This document shows, in pieces, positions 44,285-55,399 of a DNA stretch of 64,000 bases (positions are counted from its first letter, which is position 1; every line of letters starts with the position of its first letter). Where the stretch lies: the NCBI GenBank assembly GCA_021604805.1, contig BQJR01000002.1, positions 518,665 through 582,664 on the forward strand, in the 5' to 3' direction. Source of the DNA: Planctomycetota bacterium. Its GTDB lineage: Bacteria > Planctomycetota > B15-G4. The translations under genes and the position numbers were made by a program. The notes below the pieces were generated by a model that did no database searches, was not told the origin of the DNA, and worked only from the letters and a program-made list of their open reading frames with translations.

Positions 44285-45418
44285 TCAGTCGCCCGCGTCG
44301 CTCGGCGGGTCCGACGGCTGCAGATCCGCGCTCACCGGGTGCGGCACCGCGGCGATGGCCGCCGACTCGGAGCCGAGCAGGATCGCCAACCAGCGCGTCT
44401 CGGCCTTGCCTGCCAACACGATCTTGAGGCTCGCGGTGAGCGGCACCGAGAGCAGCATGCCCACGGGCCCGAGCACCCAACCCCAGAACACCAACGAGAG
44501 GAACACCACGAGAGTGGAGAGCCCCAGCCCGCGCCCCATGAGCCGCGGTTCGAGCACGTTGCCCACGAGCAGGTTCGCGCCGAGATATCCGAGGGCGACC
44601 AGGCCCGCGAGACCGCCGTTCACCGGCTCCCCCTCGGCCTGCGGCACCAGCGCCCAGAGCACGGCGGGCAGAGCCGCCAAGATCGAGCCGAGGTTGGGGA
44701 CGAAGTTCAGCAGGAAGGCGAGCAAGCCGAACAGCACCACGAACTCGAGCCCCAGGATCGACAACCACACCACGACGATCACACCCGTGAGCGCCGACAT
44801 GAGCGTCTTGAGGCCCATGTAGCGATTCACGTTGTCGAGGATCTCGGTGGCTTCCTCGATGGCGGCCTTCGGCGTCTCACTGGCTGCTGTGAGTTTGGCG
44901 CGGAAGCTCGCGGCCTCGAGCAAGATGAAGATCGCCGTGAGCAGGATCAGGAAGGCGTTGGCGAACATCCCGGTGACGCCGCTGAGCATGTTCTTCAGCA
45001 CGTCGATCGCGGCGCCGGGGTCGATCACGTCGCGGATGCTGGCGGGCAACATCGAGCTGGCCCACTCGGGCAGCGAGTCACGCAGGCTCGCGTTCACGTC
45101 GTCGACGAGCAGGGCCGAGCGCTCCTTCAGGTCGGGGAGCAGCTTGTCGAAGGCGGCGACCTCGGCGGCGAAGAAGCTGGTGAGCGACATGCCGACCAGG
45201 ACCACTCCCAGGATCACGACCAAGAGCGCGAAGCCGCGTCGCATGCCGCGCCGCTGCAACCAAGTGAGCGCCGGCGCGCACAACACCGACAGGAACACCG
45301 CCATCAGGAAGGGCACCAGGATCGGCGCGGCAGCCTTCATGCCCGCCACCACGACCACAAAGCTGGCCAACGCGAGCAAGGTGCGTGAGCCCTTCGGGCT
45401 GCGAGCGTCGTCGGCCAT
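44285..45418 (-). CDS. AI-2E/PerM family transporter
   Basis: The 377-residue multi-pass protein has the UPF0118 arrangement: two N-terminal helices (ILVPFLMAVFLSVLCAPALTWLQRRGMRRGFALLVVILG), an amphipathic periplasmic stretch, then GLLAFLLNFVPNLGSILAALPAVLWAL and the terminal LVVFLSLVFWGWVLGPVGMLLSVPLTASLKI. Family members export small molecules or act as Na+/H+ antiporters. RBS GAGAGG. It starts 14 bases after the carboxyltransferase gene on the same strand, so it is probably cotranscribed with it. Confidence 0.92.
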   Translation of the reverse strand: MADDARSPKGSRTLLALASFVVVVAGMKAAAPILVPFLMAVFLSVLCAPALTWLQRRGMRRGFALLVVILGVVLVGMSLTSFFAAEVAAFDKLLPDLKERSALLVDDVNASLRDSLPEWASSMLPASIRDVIDPGAAIDVLKNMLSGVTGMFANAFLILLTAIFILLEAASFRAKLTAASETPKAAIEEATEILDNVNRYMGLKTLMSALTGVIVVVWLSILGLEFVVLFGLLAFLLNFVPNLGSILAALPAVLWALVPQAEGEPVNGGLAGLVALGYLGANLLVGNVLEPRLMGRGLGLSTLVVFLSLVFWGWVLGPVGMLLSVPLTASLKIVLAGKAETRWLAILLGSESAAIAAVPHPVSADLQPSDPPSDAGD

Positions 45419-45432
45419 ATGAGCCTCTCGGT

Positions 45433-46974
<1,542 letters not shown>

Positions 46975-47147
46975 GTCGAGAGTTGCTCCGTGAATCGGCG
47001 GTGGTGTCTGGGCCCGCGCCGCCACCCCGCGAGTGTTGCGGGCGCTCGTGCAGCGCAGGCTCACCGGCAGCCCTCGCCGGCGGGTGGCGAATGATATCAG
47101 GCAGGCCATGTCCGCCGCCGCCCTTCCCAGCTCTGCGAACAGCGGCC

Positions 47148-48806
47148 ATGATGCGTCGCATGTTGCGCACATGGATGATTCTCGGCTTGCTGTTGGTCTC
47201 GCCCGCCGACGACCGCGAAGAGCTCTTCGAGCGGGGCTTCGACACGATCACCAAGGCTGAGCTGCTCGCGGACCTGCACGCGCTCGCGGGCCCGCTCGCC
47301 GAGGGTCGCGACTCCCCCAGCCTCGGGCTCGACCACGCGGCGGATCACGTGTCGGAGCGTCTCGCCGCCGCAGGCTTCACCGGCCTCGGACACGACGGCA
47401 GCTTCCTGCTGCCCTTCGAACGCGAGCTTCCCGCCCCCGACGTCGCCAACTGCGCGCTGCTCGTCGAGCGCACAGATGGTGTGCGCTACGAAGACTTCCG
47501 CTTCGGCGTGGACTACGTCCCGGTGTGGCAAACCGAAGGCCGCGCGCGCGGCGAAGTCGTGCTGCTCGGCTTCGGCATCGACTCCGACAGCGAGCGCTTC
47601 GACGAGATCACGGGCGAGCTGAGCGGCAAGATCGCGCTCATCGTGTCCGGTGAGCCGCGTCACAAGCGCAAGTTCGACGGGCCCGAAGTGAGCGCCGACG
47701 CCGAGCTCTACGGCAAGCTCGAGAACCTGCGCGAGGCCGGCCTGTCCGGCGTGCTCGTGGTGCGACGTCCGCCGCTCGAAGAGCAAGTGTTGCCGTCCAC
47801 GCTCACGAACTTCACGCCGCGCGGAAGCGATCCGCCGCCCGAACCCGAGCCCGAGATCGACCCCGAGAACCCGCCGCACGAACTCGGCTTCCGCCACACC
47901 TGGGCTTCGTGGGTCGGCGGGGGCGCGCCGATCAACCCGTCGAGCGGACACATCCCCACGCTCGAACTCACGCCGCGCGCGGCGAATCGCCTGCTCGGAC
48001 TCTCGGGCCCGAAACGCCTCGACGTGATCGAGCGACTCGAAGAGGTGGACAAGAAAGCCAAGCCGCTCAAGCCCGAGTTCACCGGCATCACTGTGGAGCT
48101 CGCCGCCGCGTCGACCACGCGCAAGGTGCCGATCCACAATGTGGTCGGCGTGCTGAAAGGCAGCGATGAGAGCTTGGCCGACGAGTACGTGGTGCTCGGC
48201 GCGCACTACGATCACGTGGGCGTCGACAGCCGCGGCCGCATCGGCTTCGGCGCCGACGACAACGCCAGCGGCACGTCGGCGGTGCTCGAACTCGCCGAGG
48301 CCTTCGCCGCCGCGAAACCGCGTCGCAGCATCCTGGCCTGCCTGTTCGCCGCCGAAGAAGACGGCCTGCTCGGCAGCGAAGCCTTCGTGGCCAACTCGCC
48401 GGTGCCCGCGTCGCAGATGGTCGCCATGCTCAACATGGACATGATCGGCCACGGCAGCGCAAAGGAAGTCGCCGTGGTGGGCGTGCCCGAGAACCCCGAA
48501 CTCGGGAAGCTGCTCAAGCGCGCCGACAAGTTGCGTCGCACCAAGATCAGCAAGATCACCACGGGCCAAGGTCAGTCGGTGTTCAAGCGCAGCGACCACT
48601 ACTCGTTCCACAAGCGCGGCGTGCCGGTGCTGTTCTTCTTCGAGGGCCTGCCCGTCGGCGCCAACCCGCACTACCACACCTGGCGCGACACCATCGACAC
48701 GGTCGACGTGGACAAGATCGCGCGCACCACGCGACTCGTGTTCAACACGGCCTGGTTGCTGAGTGAGGACGACGAACGTCCGCCGGCGCCGGAGCACACG
48801 CGATGA
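47148..48806 (+). CDS. Exported M28-family zinc aminopeptidase with PA domain
   Basis: The 552-residue protein has an N-terminal hydrophobic signal ([18 protein letters not shown]), a PA-type insert (about residues 100-260, [32 protein letters not shown]) and the M28 catalytic domain. Zinc ligands are visible in GAHYDHVG (His), GADDNASG (Asp), [13 protein letters not shown] (Glu-Glu), NMDMIGHG (Asp) and [12 protein letters not shown] (His). Such enzymes release amino-terminal residues from peptides. A 38-residue membrane peptide gene is coupled to its stop codon. The region is divergent from pccB. Confidence 0.93.
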   Translation: MMRRMLRTWMILGLLLVSPADDREELFERGFDTITKAELLADLHALAGPLAEGRDSPSLGLDHAADHVSERLAAAGFTGLGHDGSFLLPFERELPAPDVANCALLVERTDGVRYEDFRFGVDYVPVWQTEGRARGEVVLLGFGIDSDSERFDEITGELSGKIALIVSGEPRHKRKFDGPEVSADAELYGKLENLREAGLSGVLVVRRPPLEEQVLPSTLTNFTPRGSDPPPEPEPEIDPENPPHELGFRHTWASWVGGGAPINPSSGHIPTLELTPRAANRLLGLSGPKRLDVIERLEEVDKKAKPLKPEFTGITVELAAASTTRKVPIHNVVGVLKGSDESLADEYVVLGAHYDHVGVDSRGRIGFGADDNASGTSAVLELAEAFAAAKPRRSILACLFAAEEDGLLGSEAFVANSPVPASQMVAMLNMDMIGHGSAKEVAVVGVPENPELGKLLKRADKLRRTKISKITTGQGQSVFKRSDHYSFHKRGVPVLFFFEGLPVGANPHYHTWRDTIDTVDVDKIARTTRLVFNTAWLLSEDDERPPAPEHTR

Positions 48807-48919
48807 AGCGCAACTGGATGAGCTGGGCGATTCCGCTCGCCGTGGTGATCGCGGCGCTGGTGATCTTCGTGCTGCTCGACGTCGGCGGCGACGGCAACTT
48901 CGTCTACGACTTCGAGTGA
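48803..48919 (+). CDS. 38-residue single-span membrane peptide
   Basis: The ATG at 48803 overlaps the peptidase stop in an ATGA arrangement. The product is [14 protein letters not shown] followed by a hydrophobic stretch (VIAALVIFVLLDV) and a short tail GGDGNFVYDFE. One membrane helix with a positive N-terminus predicts cytoplasmic N, periplasmic C, and the acidic-aromatic tail may contact a partner. No homologue is recognised. Coupling to the peptidase suggests a small accessory subunit. Confidence 0.6.
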   Translation: MKRNWMSWAIPLAVVIAALVIFVLLDVGGDGNFVYDFE

Positions 48920-48956
48920 GCACGACGCGCGTCACGAACGCGCGCCGGCCGGCGAC

Positions 48957-50582
48957 TCACGGCGGCGCCCCCAATGGCGCCAACCAGCGCTTCACGCGCG
49001 TTCGGCTGCGCGCGTCGGCTTCGAGACCGGCGGGCAGCACCACTGCCTGCGCGCAATAACCCGCCGAGAGCAAGCTTGCGGCCTCCGGCACGTCGCGCTC
49101 GATGAAACCCTCGGGCCCCGCCTCGAGCTTCCACGACGCGCGCTGCGTGCTGGCTTCCTCGAGGAACACGAAGTTGGTGCCCGAGATCTTCGGCGGGATC
49201 TGCCAATGCTCGGAGACGAACAATTCGGCGCGATCCCCGGGCCGGCTGGTGAACCGCAATCGCGGTGGGTCGCCGGGAATCAGCGTGAGCGTCGCGGCAC
49301 GCAGCGTCACGGCCTCACGCTCCACGACGCAGGCCGACTCGGTTTGAACCACGAGATCCGCGACGCAGGGAGCATTCGCCATCACCACTCCCGAGATCAC
49401 GTGCTCCGACTCAGCGCGGACGTCGAGTAAGGGTGCGCCGGCGAGCGTGACGACGGGCAACGCCCGCGTGCGATCCCACCCCGCGAGCGTGACTTGCAAT
49501 CGCACATCACCCAATTCGGGAACCTCGCGCGGCGCAACAGCTTCGATACGAAGCGATGAAGCTCGCGGGGGGGCGATGGTGCTCATGTCCAAGCGCGTGG
49601 CGACTTCGGCGGCGATCAGTCGCATCCCGAGAGCGGAGGGATGCACATGATCAGAGAACAACTCGGCGTCGGAGAGCCTCGCACTGCCGAACAGCTCGTG
49701 CGCGTCAACAACCGAAACGTCGAGCGAAATCGCCACGTCGGTCACGAGCGCAGCGTCAGCGGCCGTGCGTGGATAGGTGGAACGCGTGAGCGCGGGATGG
49801 GTCGGCGCCACGACCAATGGCGTGGCGTCCGATGCCCGGCAAGCCGCGATCATCGCCGTGAGCGCGAGGCGCGTGTCGGCGGCCTCCACACGCGGGCGGA
49901 CGTCGGCGTCGCCGCGTTCCCAGGCTGCGCGCAACTCAGCAGCGTCCGGAGCGGGGAGCAAGACGCTGCGCAGGGCGGCAACGACCGCCGACTCCCGTAC
50001 GCCACGTACGATTCCGGAGCTCGCCGCCGCGTTCATGCGCTGCTTGTCGCTCGCGCCGAGCGCGGGTGCTTGGTCGTTCCACGCAGCGGGGTACATCACG
50101 ACGGCAGCAGGCCGCCAACGGGCCAAGGCCTCCGGGAGCAAGCGCGCCATCTGAAGCGTGGAATAGCCGGGAACCCCGAGGTTGATCACGGCGACACGGT
50201 CTGGAGGGATGCCTCGCTGCGCGAGTTCGCGCGCAACCTGCTCAGGCAGCGTGTCACCGACGTGGAGGCCCACGCCGAACACGCACGAATCGCCGATCAT
50301 GAGCACACGCGTCACATGCTCGGGAAGCGGCTCGGCGGGTCGTCCGCGAAATGGCCAGGTGCCGAGCGCGTAGTAACCGGCGTGCGCGGGGGCGTGGCGC
50401 ATCTCGGGTCGCAGCGCGTAAAGCCGTTCGCTGTGCGGAACGAGCCAGTCGGCAGCTTCGGCGTCGTCGCGAGTGGCGTGCAACTGCGCGCGCGCTCCGC
50501 CAAAGCCCGAAGCACGCAGCAGCCCCTCCGCGACCAACAAGAACAACAGCGCGATGGCCACGCCTTTGAGTGCGCGCGTCAT
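48957..50582 (-). CDS. Membrane-anchored SGNH/GDSL hydrolase
   Basis: The 541-residue protein has an N-terminal membrane segment (GVAIALLFLLVAEGLLRASG), then an SGNH hydrolase domain with block I VLMIGDSCVFGVG (catalytic Ser), an Asn-bearing VMYPAAWND, and the Asp-x-x-His block V SDHVHPS. The C-terminal 220 residues are beta-rich and unassigned. Substrates could be acyl groups on polysaccharide or lipid. Start at ATG 50582 is supported by GAGGAA nine bases upstream; a GTG at 50603 lies ahead of that site. Confidence 0.85.
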   Translation of the reverse strand: MTRALKGVAIALLFLLVAEGLLRASGFGGARAQLHATRDDAEAADWLVPHSERLYALRPEMRHAPAHAGYYALGTWPFRGRPAEPLPEHVTRVLMIGDSCVFGVGLHVGDTLPEQVARELAQRGIPPDRVAVINLGVPGYSTLQMARLLPEALARWRPAAVVMYPAAWNDQAPALGASDKQRMNAAASSGIVRGVRESAVVAALRSVLLPAPDAAELRAAWERGDADVRPRVEAADTRLALTAMIAACRASDATPLVVAPTHPALTRSTYPRTAADAALVTDVAISLDVSVVDAHELFGSARLSDAELFSDHVHPSALGMRLIAAEVATRLDMSTIAPPRASSLRIEAVAPREVPELGDVRLQVTLAGWDRTRALPVVTLAGAPLLDVRAESEHVISGVVMANAPCVADLVVQTESACVVEREAVTLRAATLTLIPGDPPRLRFTSRPGDRAELFVSEHWQIPPKISGTNFVFLEEASTQRASWKLEAGPEGFIERDVPEAASLLSAGYCAQAVVLPAGLEADARSRTRVKRWLAPLGAPP

Positions 50583-50703
50583 CGCGTGGAATTCCTCGGG
50601 CACACGCTCAGCGTCACACGACGCCGAGCCGACCGGCGAGAGAGCGCCGAATGAGACTCGCTCTCACGCGGACGACGGTGCCAATCCGTGCGGTGCGCCG
50701 CAC

Positions 50704-50931
50704 TCAATGCGGCCTGAACTCCTCGCCGATGCCGTCGACGAACAACTCCACGCGACCGCAGCGGCCGCACACGTAGACATCGAAGTGCTCGCGGTTCTGG
50801 AAGAGTTCCGCGAGCTCGCCGAGGAAACCGATGCGCGTGCCCTCGTGGAACTTCTTGGTTCCGGCGAAGTCGAGCGCCGTCTGGCAGCGCGGGCAACGCA
50901 TCGGGCTGTCGGGTTCGGGGCTCAGCGGCAT
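50704..50931 (-). CDS. 75-residue zinc-ribbon protein
   Basis: The small protein has a zinc ribbon made of CPRC and CGRC with the intervening GTKKFHEGTRIGFLGELAELFQNREHFDVYVC. The GTKKFHEGTR stretch is characteristic of a small bacterial family that has no known function. It starts at ATG 50931 with GAGGAG upstream and follows the membrane-anchored protein gene by nine bases, so it is probably part of the mutase operon's tail. Confidence 0.8.
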   Translation of the reverse strand: MPLSPEPDSPMRCPRCQTALDFAGTKKFHEGTRIGFLGELAELFQNREHFDVYVCGRCGRVELFVDGIGEEFRPH

Positions 50932-50940
50932 GGGAACTCC

Positions 50941-51243
50941 TCAGGTGAGAACGGTGGTGAGCACGGCAAGAAGCAGGCCGAGCAAGAGCAGCAGCAACAC
51001 GCCGAGCATCACGACGCGGCGCTTCTCGAGCAGGCGCGTCCAGGCGAGTTGGTCCACGTGCCAACGGCCGTCTTCGGTTTCCACCAGCACGCCGCGTCGC
51101 ACGAGGCCGCGGAAGATCGCGCCGTCGTCGTCGCAACCGAGGTCACTCAGCGGGCGCGCCGTCTCCTCATCGATGGCCGTGGCGTTGATGAAACTCGCGA
51201 CGTAACGCTTCTGCCGCGCGGCGATGATCGCACCTGCGCTCAT
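50941..51243 (-). CDS. Small protein with winged-helix-like segment and C-terminal membrane anchor
   Basis: The 100-residue product (MSAGAIIAARQKRYVASFINATAI onward) has a helical N-terminal part with a DDDGAIFRGLVRRGVLVETEDGRWHVD segment that looks like a small wing, and a C-terminal hydrophobic helix (VVMLGVLLLLLLGLLLAVLTTVL). The start at 51243 has a strong AGGAGGAGAG site. A tail-anchored protein is inferred; no family is recognised. It lies between mce and the zinc-ribbon gene. Confidence 0.75.
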   Translation of the reverse strand: MSAGAIIAARQKRYVASFINATAIDEETARPLSDLGCDDDGAIFRGLVRRGVLVETEDGRWHVDQLAWTRLLEKRRVVMLGVLLLLLLGLLLAVLTTVLT

Positions 51244-51323
51244 GAACTCTCCTCCTTCGATGCTGCGGGACCGAGGAGGCATTTTGCCACACGCGCGCGG
51301 GGAGCCCGACAGTGGAGTGGCGA

Positions 51324-51731
51324 TCAGCGCGGCTGCACCAGCTCCACCAGCACGCCGCCGGTGCTCTTCGGATGCACGAAGGCAACGAGGCAGTTGTGCG
51401 CGCCCGCGCGGGGGGCTTCGTCGATGAGGCGCAGGCCGGCGGCTTTCATTTGTGCGAGCACGGCGGCCACGTCGTCGACTTCGAGGGCGAGGTGGTGCAG
51501 GCCGGGGCCGCGCTTCTCGAGGAAGGCGCCGACGGGCCCGCCGGTTTCGTCGGGTTCGAGCAGCTCGATGCAACCGGCCGACGCGTCGAGGCGCAACATG
51601 GCCACGCGCACGCCGTCGGACTCAACATGCTCGCTGTGTTCGAGCGGCAGGCCGAGGATGTCGCGCCAGAACGTGAGCGCCTGCGCGTGGGCTTCCACCG
51701 CGACGCCGAGATGCGAGAGCTTGGGTGCCAT
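51324..51731 (-). CDS. mce: Methylmalonyl-CoA epimerase
   Basis: The 135-residue VOC-fold enzyme interconverts (2S)- and (2R)-methylmalonyl-CoA. It has the family features SHLGVAVEAHAQALTFWRDILGL (metal His7), CIELLEPDE, GPGLHHLALEVDD (metal His near residue 79) and the terminal GGVLVELVQ (Glu130). It follows the mutase gene by 23 bases on the same strand, as expected for the propionate operon. Confidence 0.96.
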   Translation of the reverse strand: MAPKLSHLGVAVEAHAQALTFWRDILGLPLEHSEHVESDGVRVAMLRLDASAGCIELLEPDETGGPVGAFLEKRGPGLHHLALEVDDVAAVLAQMKAAGLRLIDEAPRAGAHNCLVAFVHPKSTGGVLVELVQPR

Positions 51732-51754
51732 GACGCGTGCGCGCTCCGGAGAAC

Positions 51755-53389
<1,635 letters not shown>

Positions 53390-53472
53390 GGGGCGGCCTG
53401 TGTGATGACGGGAGGCCCAGTGAAGAGGATTCGTGGGCGGGACGGCAAGGGCAACATCGTCACGGGGGTCGT

Positions 53473-53574
53473 CGAGAGGAGCTTTGCCGGAGGGTCGCAT
53501 CGAGGCTCAGACAATGCGGCCCGATGGGCCGCAAGAACTCACGTCGATGCGACCCTCCGGCAAAGCTCCTCTCG
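53473..53574 (+). repeat. Structured inverted-repeat element 1 (31-bp arms, 40-base loop with inner hairpin)
   Basis: Bases 53473-53503 are perfectly complementary to 53544-53574. The 40-base loop contains GCTCAGACA then an inner perfect hairpin TGCGGCCC-GAT-GGGCCGCA (53515-53533), then AACTC. The whole 102-base unit is a nested double hairpin. Element 2 shares loop and inner hairpin design in the opposite orientation. It lies 83 bases upstream of the mutase start. Confidence 0.85.
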
Positions 53575-53947
53575 CGCGGTGCGCATTGAGAAGCCAACTG
53601 CGTGTGACGCGCGGCGGGATTCGCGAACACGGGCGGCCTCGTCACGTGACGCCGGGCGAAGGACCAGCAACGGCTTGGGGCGACGCAGCGCCGCGGGCGT
53701 TGTGAACGATCGTCCGCTCGCTCGCGCCGTGGGGGATTGAACAGCAGCAGCCCGGCCGACACGACGAGACGAACGTTGGGAAGAACGATCACCCGCCGCG
53801 TTGCAATGGCAGTGAGCTTTCTAATCAAAGCGAAGCCGCCGGCCCTGGGTGCGTGCCGTCGCCGAGCGTCGCCCAACTCGCGCAGTTGCCGTCCCCTCGC
53901 GGCCGTGCGGGATCCACGGGGCCGTGAACGCGGCCCCCCCGGTCACA

Positions 53948-54033
53948 GGAAAGTGTGAGGGCTTGGCCCGAGGCGAGTTTGCGGCGCGCAGCGACGCACT
54001 GTCTGAGCAGCGGGCCAAGCCCTCACACTTTCC
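53948..54033 (-). repeat. Structured inverted-repeat element 2 (23-bp arms, 40-base loop with inner hairpin)
   Basis: Bases 53948-53970 are perfectly complementary to 54011-54033. Read on the minus strand the 40-base loop has GCTCAGACA then the inner hairpin TGCG-T-CGC-TGC-GCG-C-CGCA (53980-53998) then AACTC, matching element 1 in order and loop length although the outer arms differ except for a shared GAGG(A)GCTTxGCC-like core. It begins 22 bases after the rluD stop. Confidence 0.85.
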
Positions 54034-54055
54034 CCCGCGACCGGCGCCCCGCAGT

Positions 54056-55063
54056 TCACTGCGCCTCAAGAACCTCCCGCAAATCTTCCAAGTCAGCCGG
54101 TAACGGCGCCTCGAAAGTGACGACCTCTTCGGTACCTGGATGCGTGAACGTGATCTTGTGCGCGTGCAAAGCCTGCCGCTGCAACACCGGCAGCCGCTTC
54201 TCGGCGTCGAGCAAATCGCGTTTCCAGCGCCCAAAGGCCTCCCGAGCTTGGCGACCGTACTGCGGGTCGGCGATCACGGGGAAGCCGAGGTGTTCGAGGT
54301 GCACGCGGATCTGGTGCGTGCGTCCGGTGGCAGGGAACACGGCGAGGCGCGTGGCGATGCCGTAGCGTGCGCGTACTTCGTAGAAGGTGCTCGCGGGTTG
54401 GCCGTCGTCGGGGCACACGGCGCGCAGCGGGGGGCGCTTCAGGTTCGGGCCCAGCGGCAGGTCGATCCAGTCGGAGTCGAAGGGCAGCTCGCCCCACACG
54501 AAGGCGGCGTACTCCTTCTTGATGGTCTTGGCCTTGAACTGGAGCACCAGGGAGCGCGCGGCGTCGTTGGTGCGCGCCACGAGCAGCACGCCGCTCGTCT
54601 CCCGGTCGAGGCGATGCACGATGCCGGGGCGTTCGGCGCGGCCCACCGTGGCGAGTTCGGGGTAGCGCTCGAGCAGTCCGTTCACGAGCGTGCCGCTGCG
54701 GGTGCCGCCGCCCGGATGGATGATCAGGCCCACGGGCTTGTTCACCACGATCAGGTGTTCGTCTTCGTGGACGATCTCCAGATCCATCGCCTCGGGGCGC
54801 GGCAGGCCGGCGGCAGACTCGCCCAGCTGGCCGGCAAGCGTCTCACCGCCTTCGAGCCGGAAGCTCGGCTTCACGACCCGCTCGTTGAGCGTGATGCGAC
54901 CGTCCTGGATGAGGGCTGTGAGGTAGGAGCGCGAGTAGGCGGGCGCCAAGCAGCGTCCCAGCACCCGATCGAGGCGCCGGCCGGCCTCTTCTGAGGGCAC
55001 GGTCCAGCTGAGGGCGCCGTCGGCATCGACCTGCGGCGGAGAGTCGGGTGTAGGCTCGGACAT
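54056..55063 (-). CDS. rluD: RluA-family 23S rRNA pseudouridine synthase
   Basis: The enzyme of about 335 residues has an N-terminal S4-like RNA-binding domain (RRLDRVLGRCLAPAYSRSYLTALIQDGRITLNERVVKPS) and the catalytic domain with HRLDRETSGVLLVARTND, whose Asp153 is the nucleophile. RTHQIRVHLEHLGFPVIADPQYG is the conserved C-terminal motif. The layout matches RluD/RluC and the exact uridine target is not determined. Two ATG starts (55087, 55063) are possible; neither has a clear ribosome-binding site. Confidence 0.9.
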   Translation of the reverse strand: MSEPTPDSPPQVDADGALSWTVPSEEAGRRLDRVLGRCLAPAYSRSYLTALIQDGRITLNERVVKPSFRLEGGETLAGQLGESAAGLPRPEAMDLEIVHEDEHLIVVNKPVGLIIHPGGGTRSGTLVNGLLERYPELATVGRAERPGIVHRLDRETSGVLLVARTNDAARSLVLQFKAKTIKKEYAAFVWGELPFDSDWIDLPLGPNLKRPPLRAVCPDDGQPASTFYEVRARYGIATRLAVFPATGRTHQIRVHLEHLGFPVIADPQYGRQAREAFGRWKRDLLDAEKRLPVLQRQALHAHKITFTHPGTEEVVTFEAPLPADLEDLREVLEAQ

Positions 55064-55137
55064 GGTCTCGAAAATGGGAGAAAGCATGCGCCATGGGGCG
55101 CCTGCCGGACGCGAACGGGGCGTCAGATGCGGTCAAC

Positions 55138-55165
55138 TTGACAGTCTTGGGGCCTTCGTTACAGT
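55138..55165 (+). promoter_or_regulatory. Sigma70-like promoter upstream of the SUMF1-domain gene
   Basis: TTGACA (55138-55143) is followed after 16 bases by TACAGT (55160-55165), a perfect -35 with a 4-of-6 -10. It points toward the SUMF1-domain gene and would give a leader of about 230 bases before the GTG start at 55400. Confidence 0.55.
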
Positions 55166-55399
55166 CGCCCGGCCGCTAGACTACAACCGGTATCCCCGAC
55201 GCCGGAACACTTGGCCGACGGCGTGCGCCCCACAGGTCTCTTCCGAATCACACGGTGCCGGCCGGATAGGATCCCACACGGGGGTCTGCGGCCCGCACGA
55301 AACCTGAAGGCCGACGTCGACACTGGTCGCTTCGATTTCCCTCACGATGAGCCCGGTGACACCACCCGACGAGCCTCTCTTCCAGGAGCGACAGCCAAG

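Larger units (their letters stand above)
53390..54055. other. 666-base non-coding region with structured repeats
   Basis: No ORF here has family motifs or a good start. The region holds two long inverted repeats (separate entries) and a shorter one, GGGGCCG-TGAACG-CGGCCCC at 53918-53937. Minus-strand sequence immediately before the mutase start was checked for a cobalamin riboswitch; no B12-box consensus was seen. Confidence 0.75.

Noticed and set aside
53390..53472. Cobalamin riboswitch upstream of the mutase
   Set aside because: No B12-box consensus could be found on the minus strand, and the space between the hairpin element and the start codon is too short for a complete aptamer.
53473..53574. 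Integron attC site
   Set aside because: Size and nested stems are reminiscent, but the expected core sites (GTTRRRY and RYYYAAC) at the ends are absent and the arms are perfectly paired without the typical bulges.
53737..53958. 73-codon frame in the gap upstream of the mutase
   Set aside because: No Shine-Dalgarno, no recognisable motif, and the Arg/Pro-rich composition is typical of non-coding GC-rich DNA; it also runs into structured element 2.
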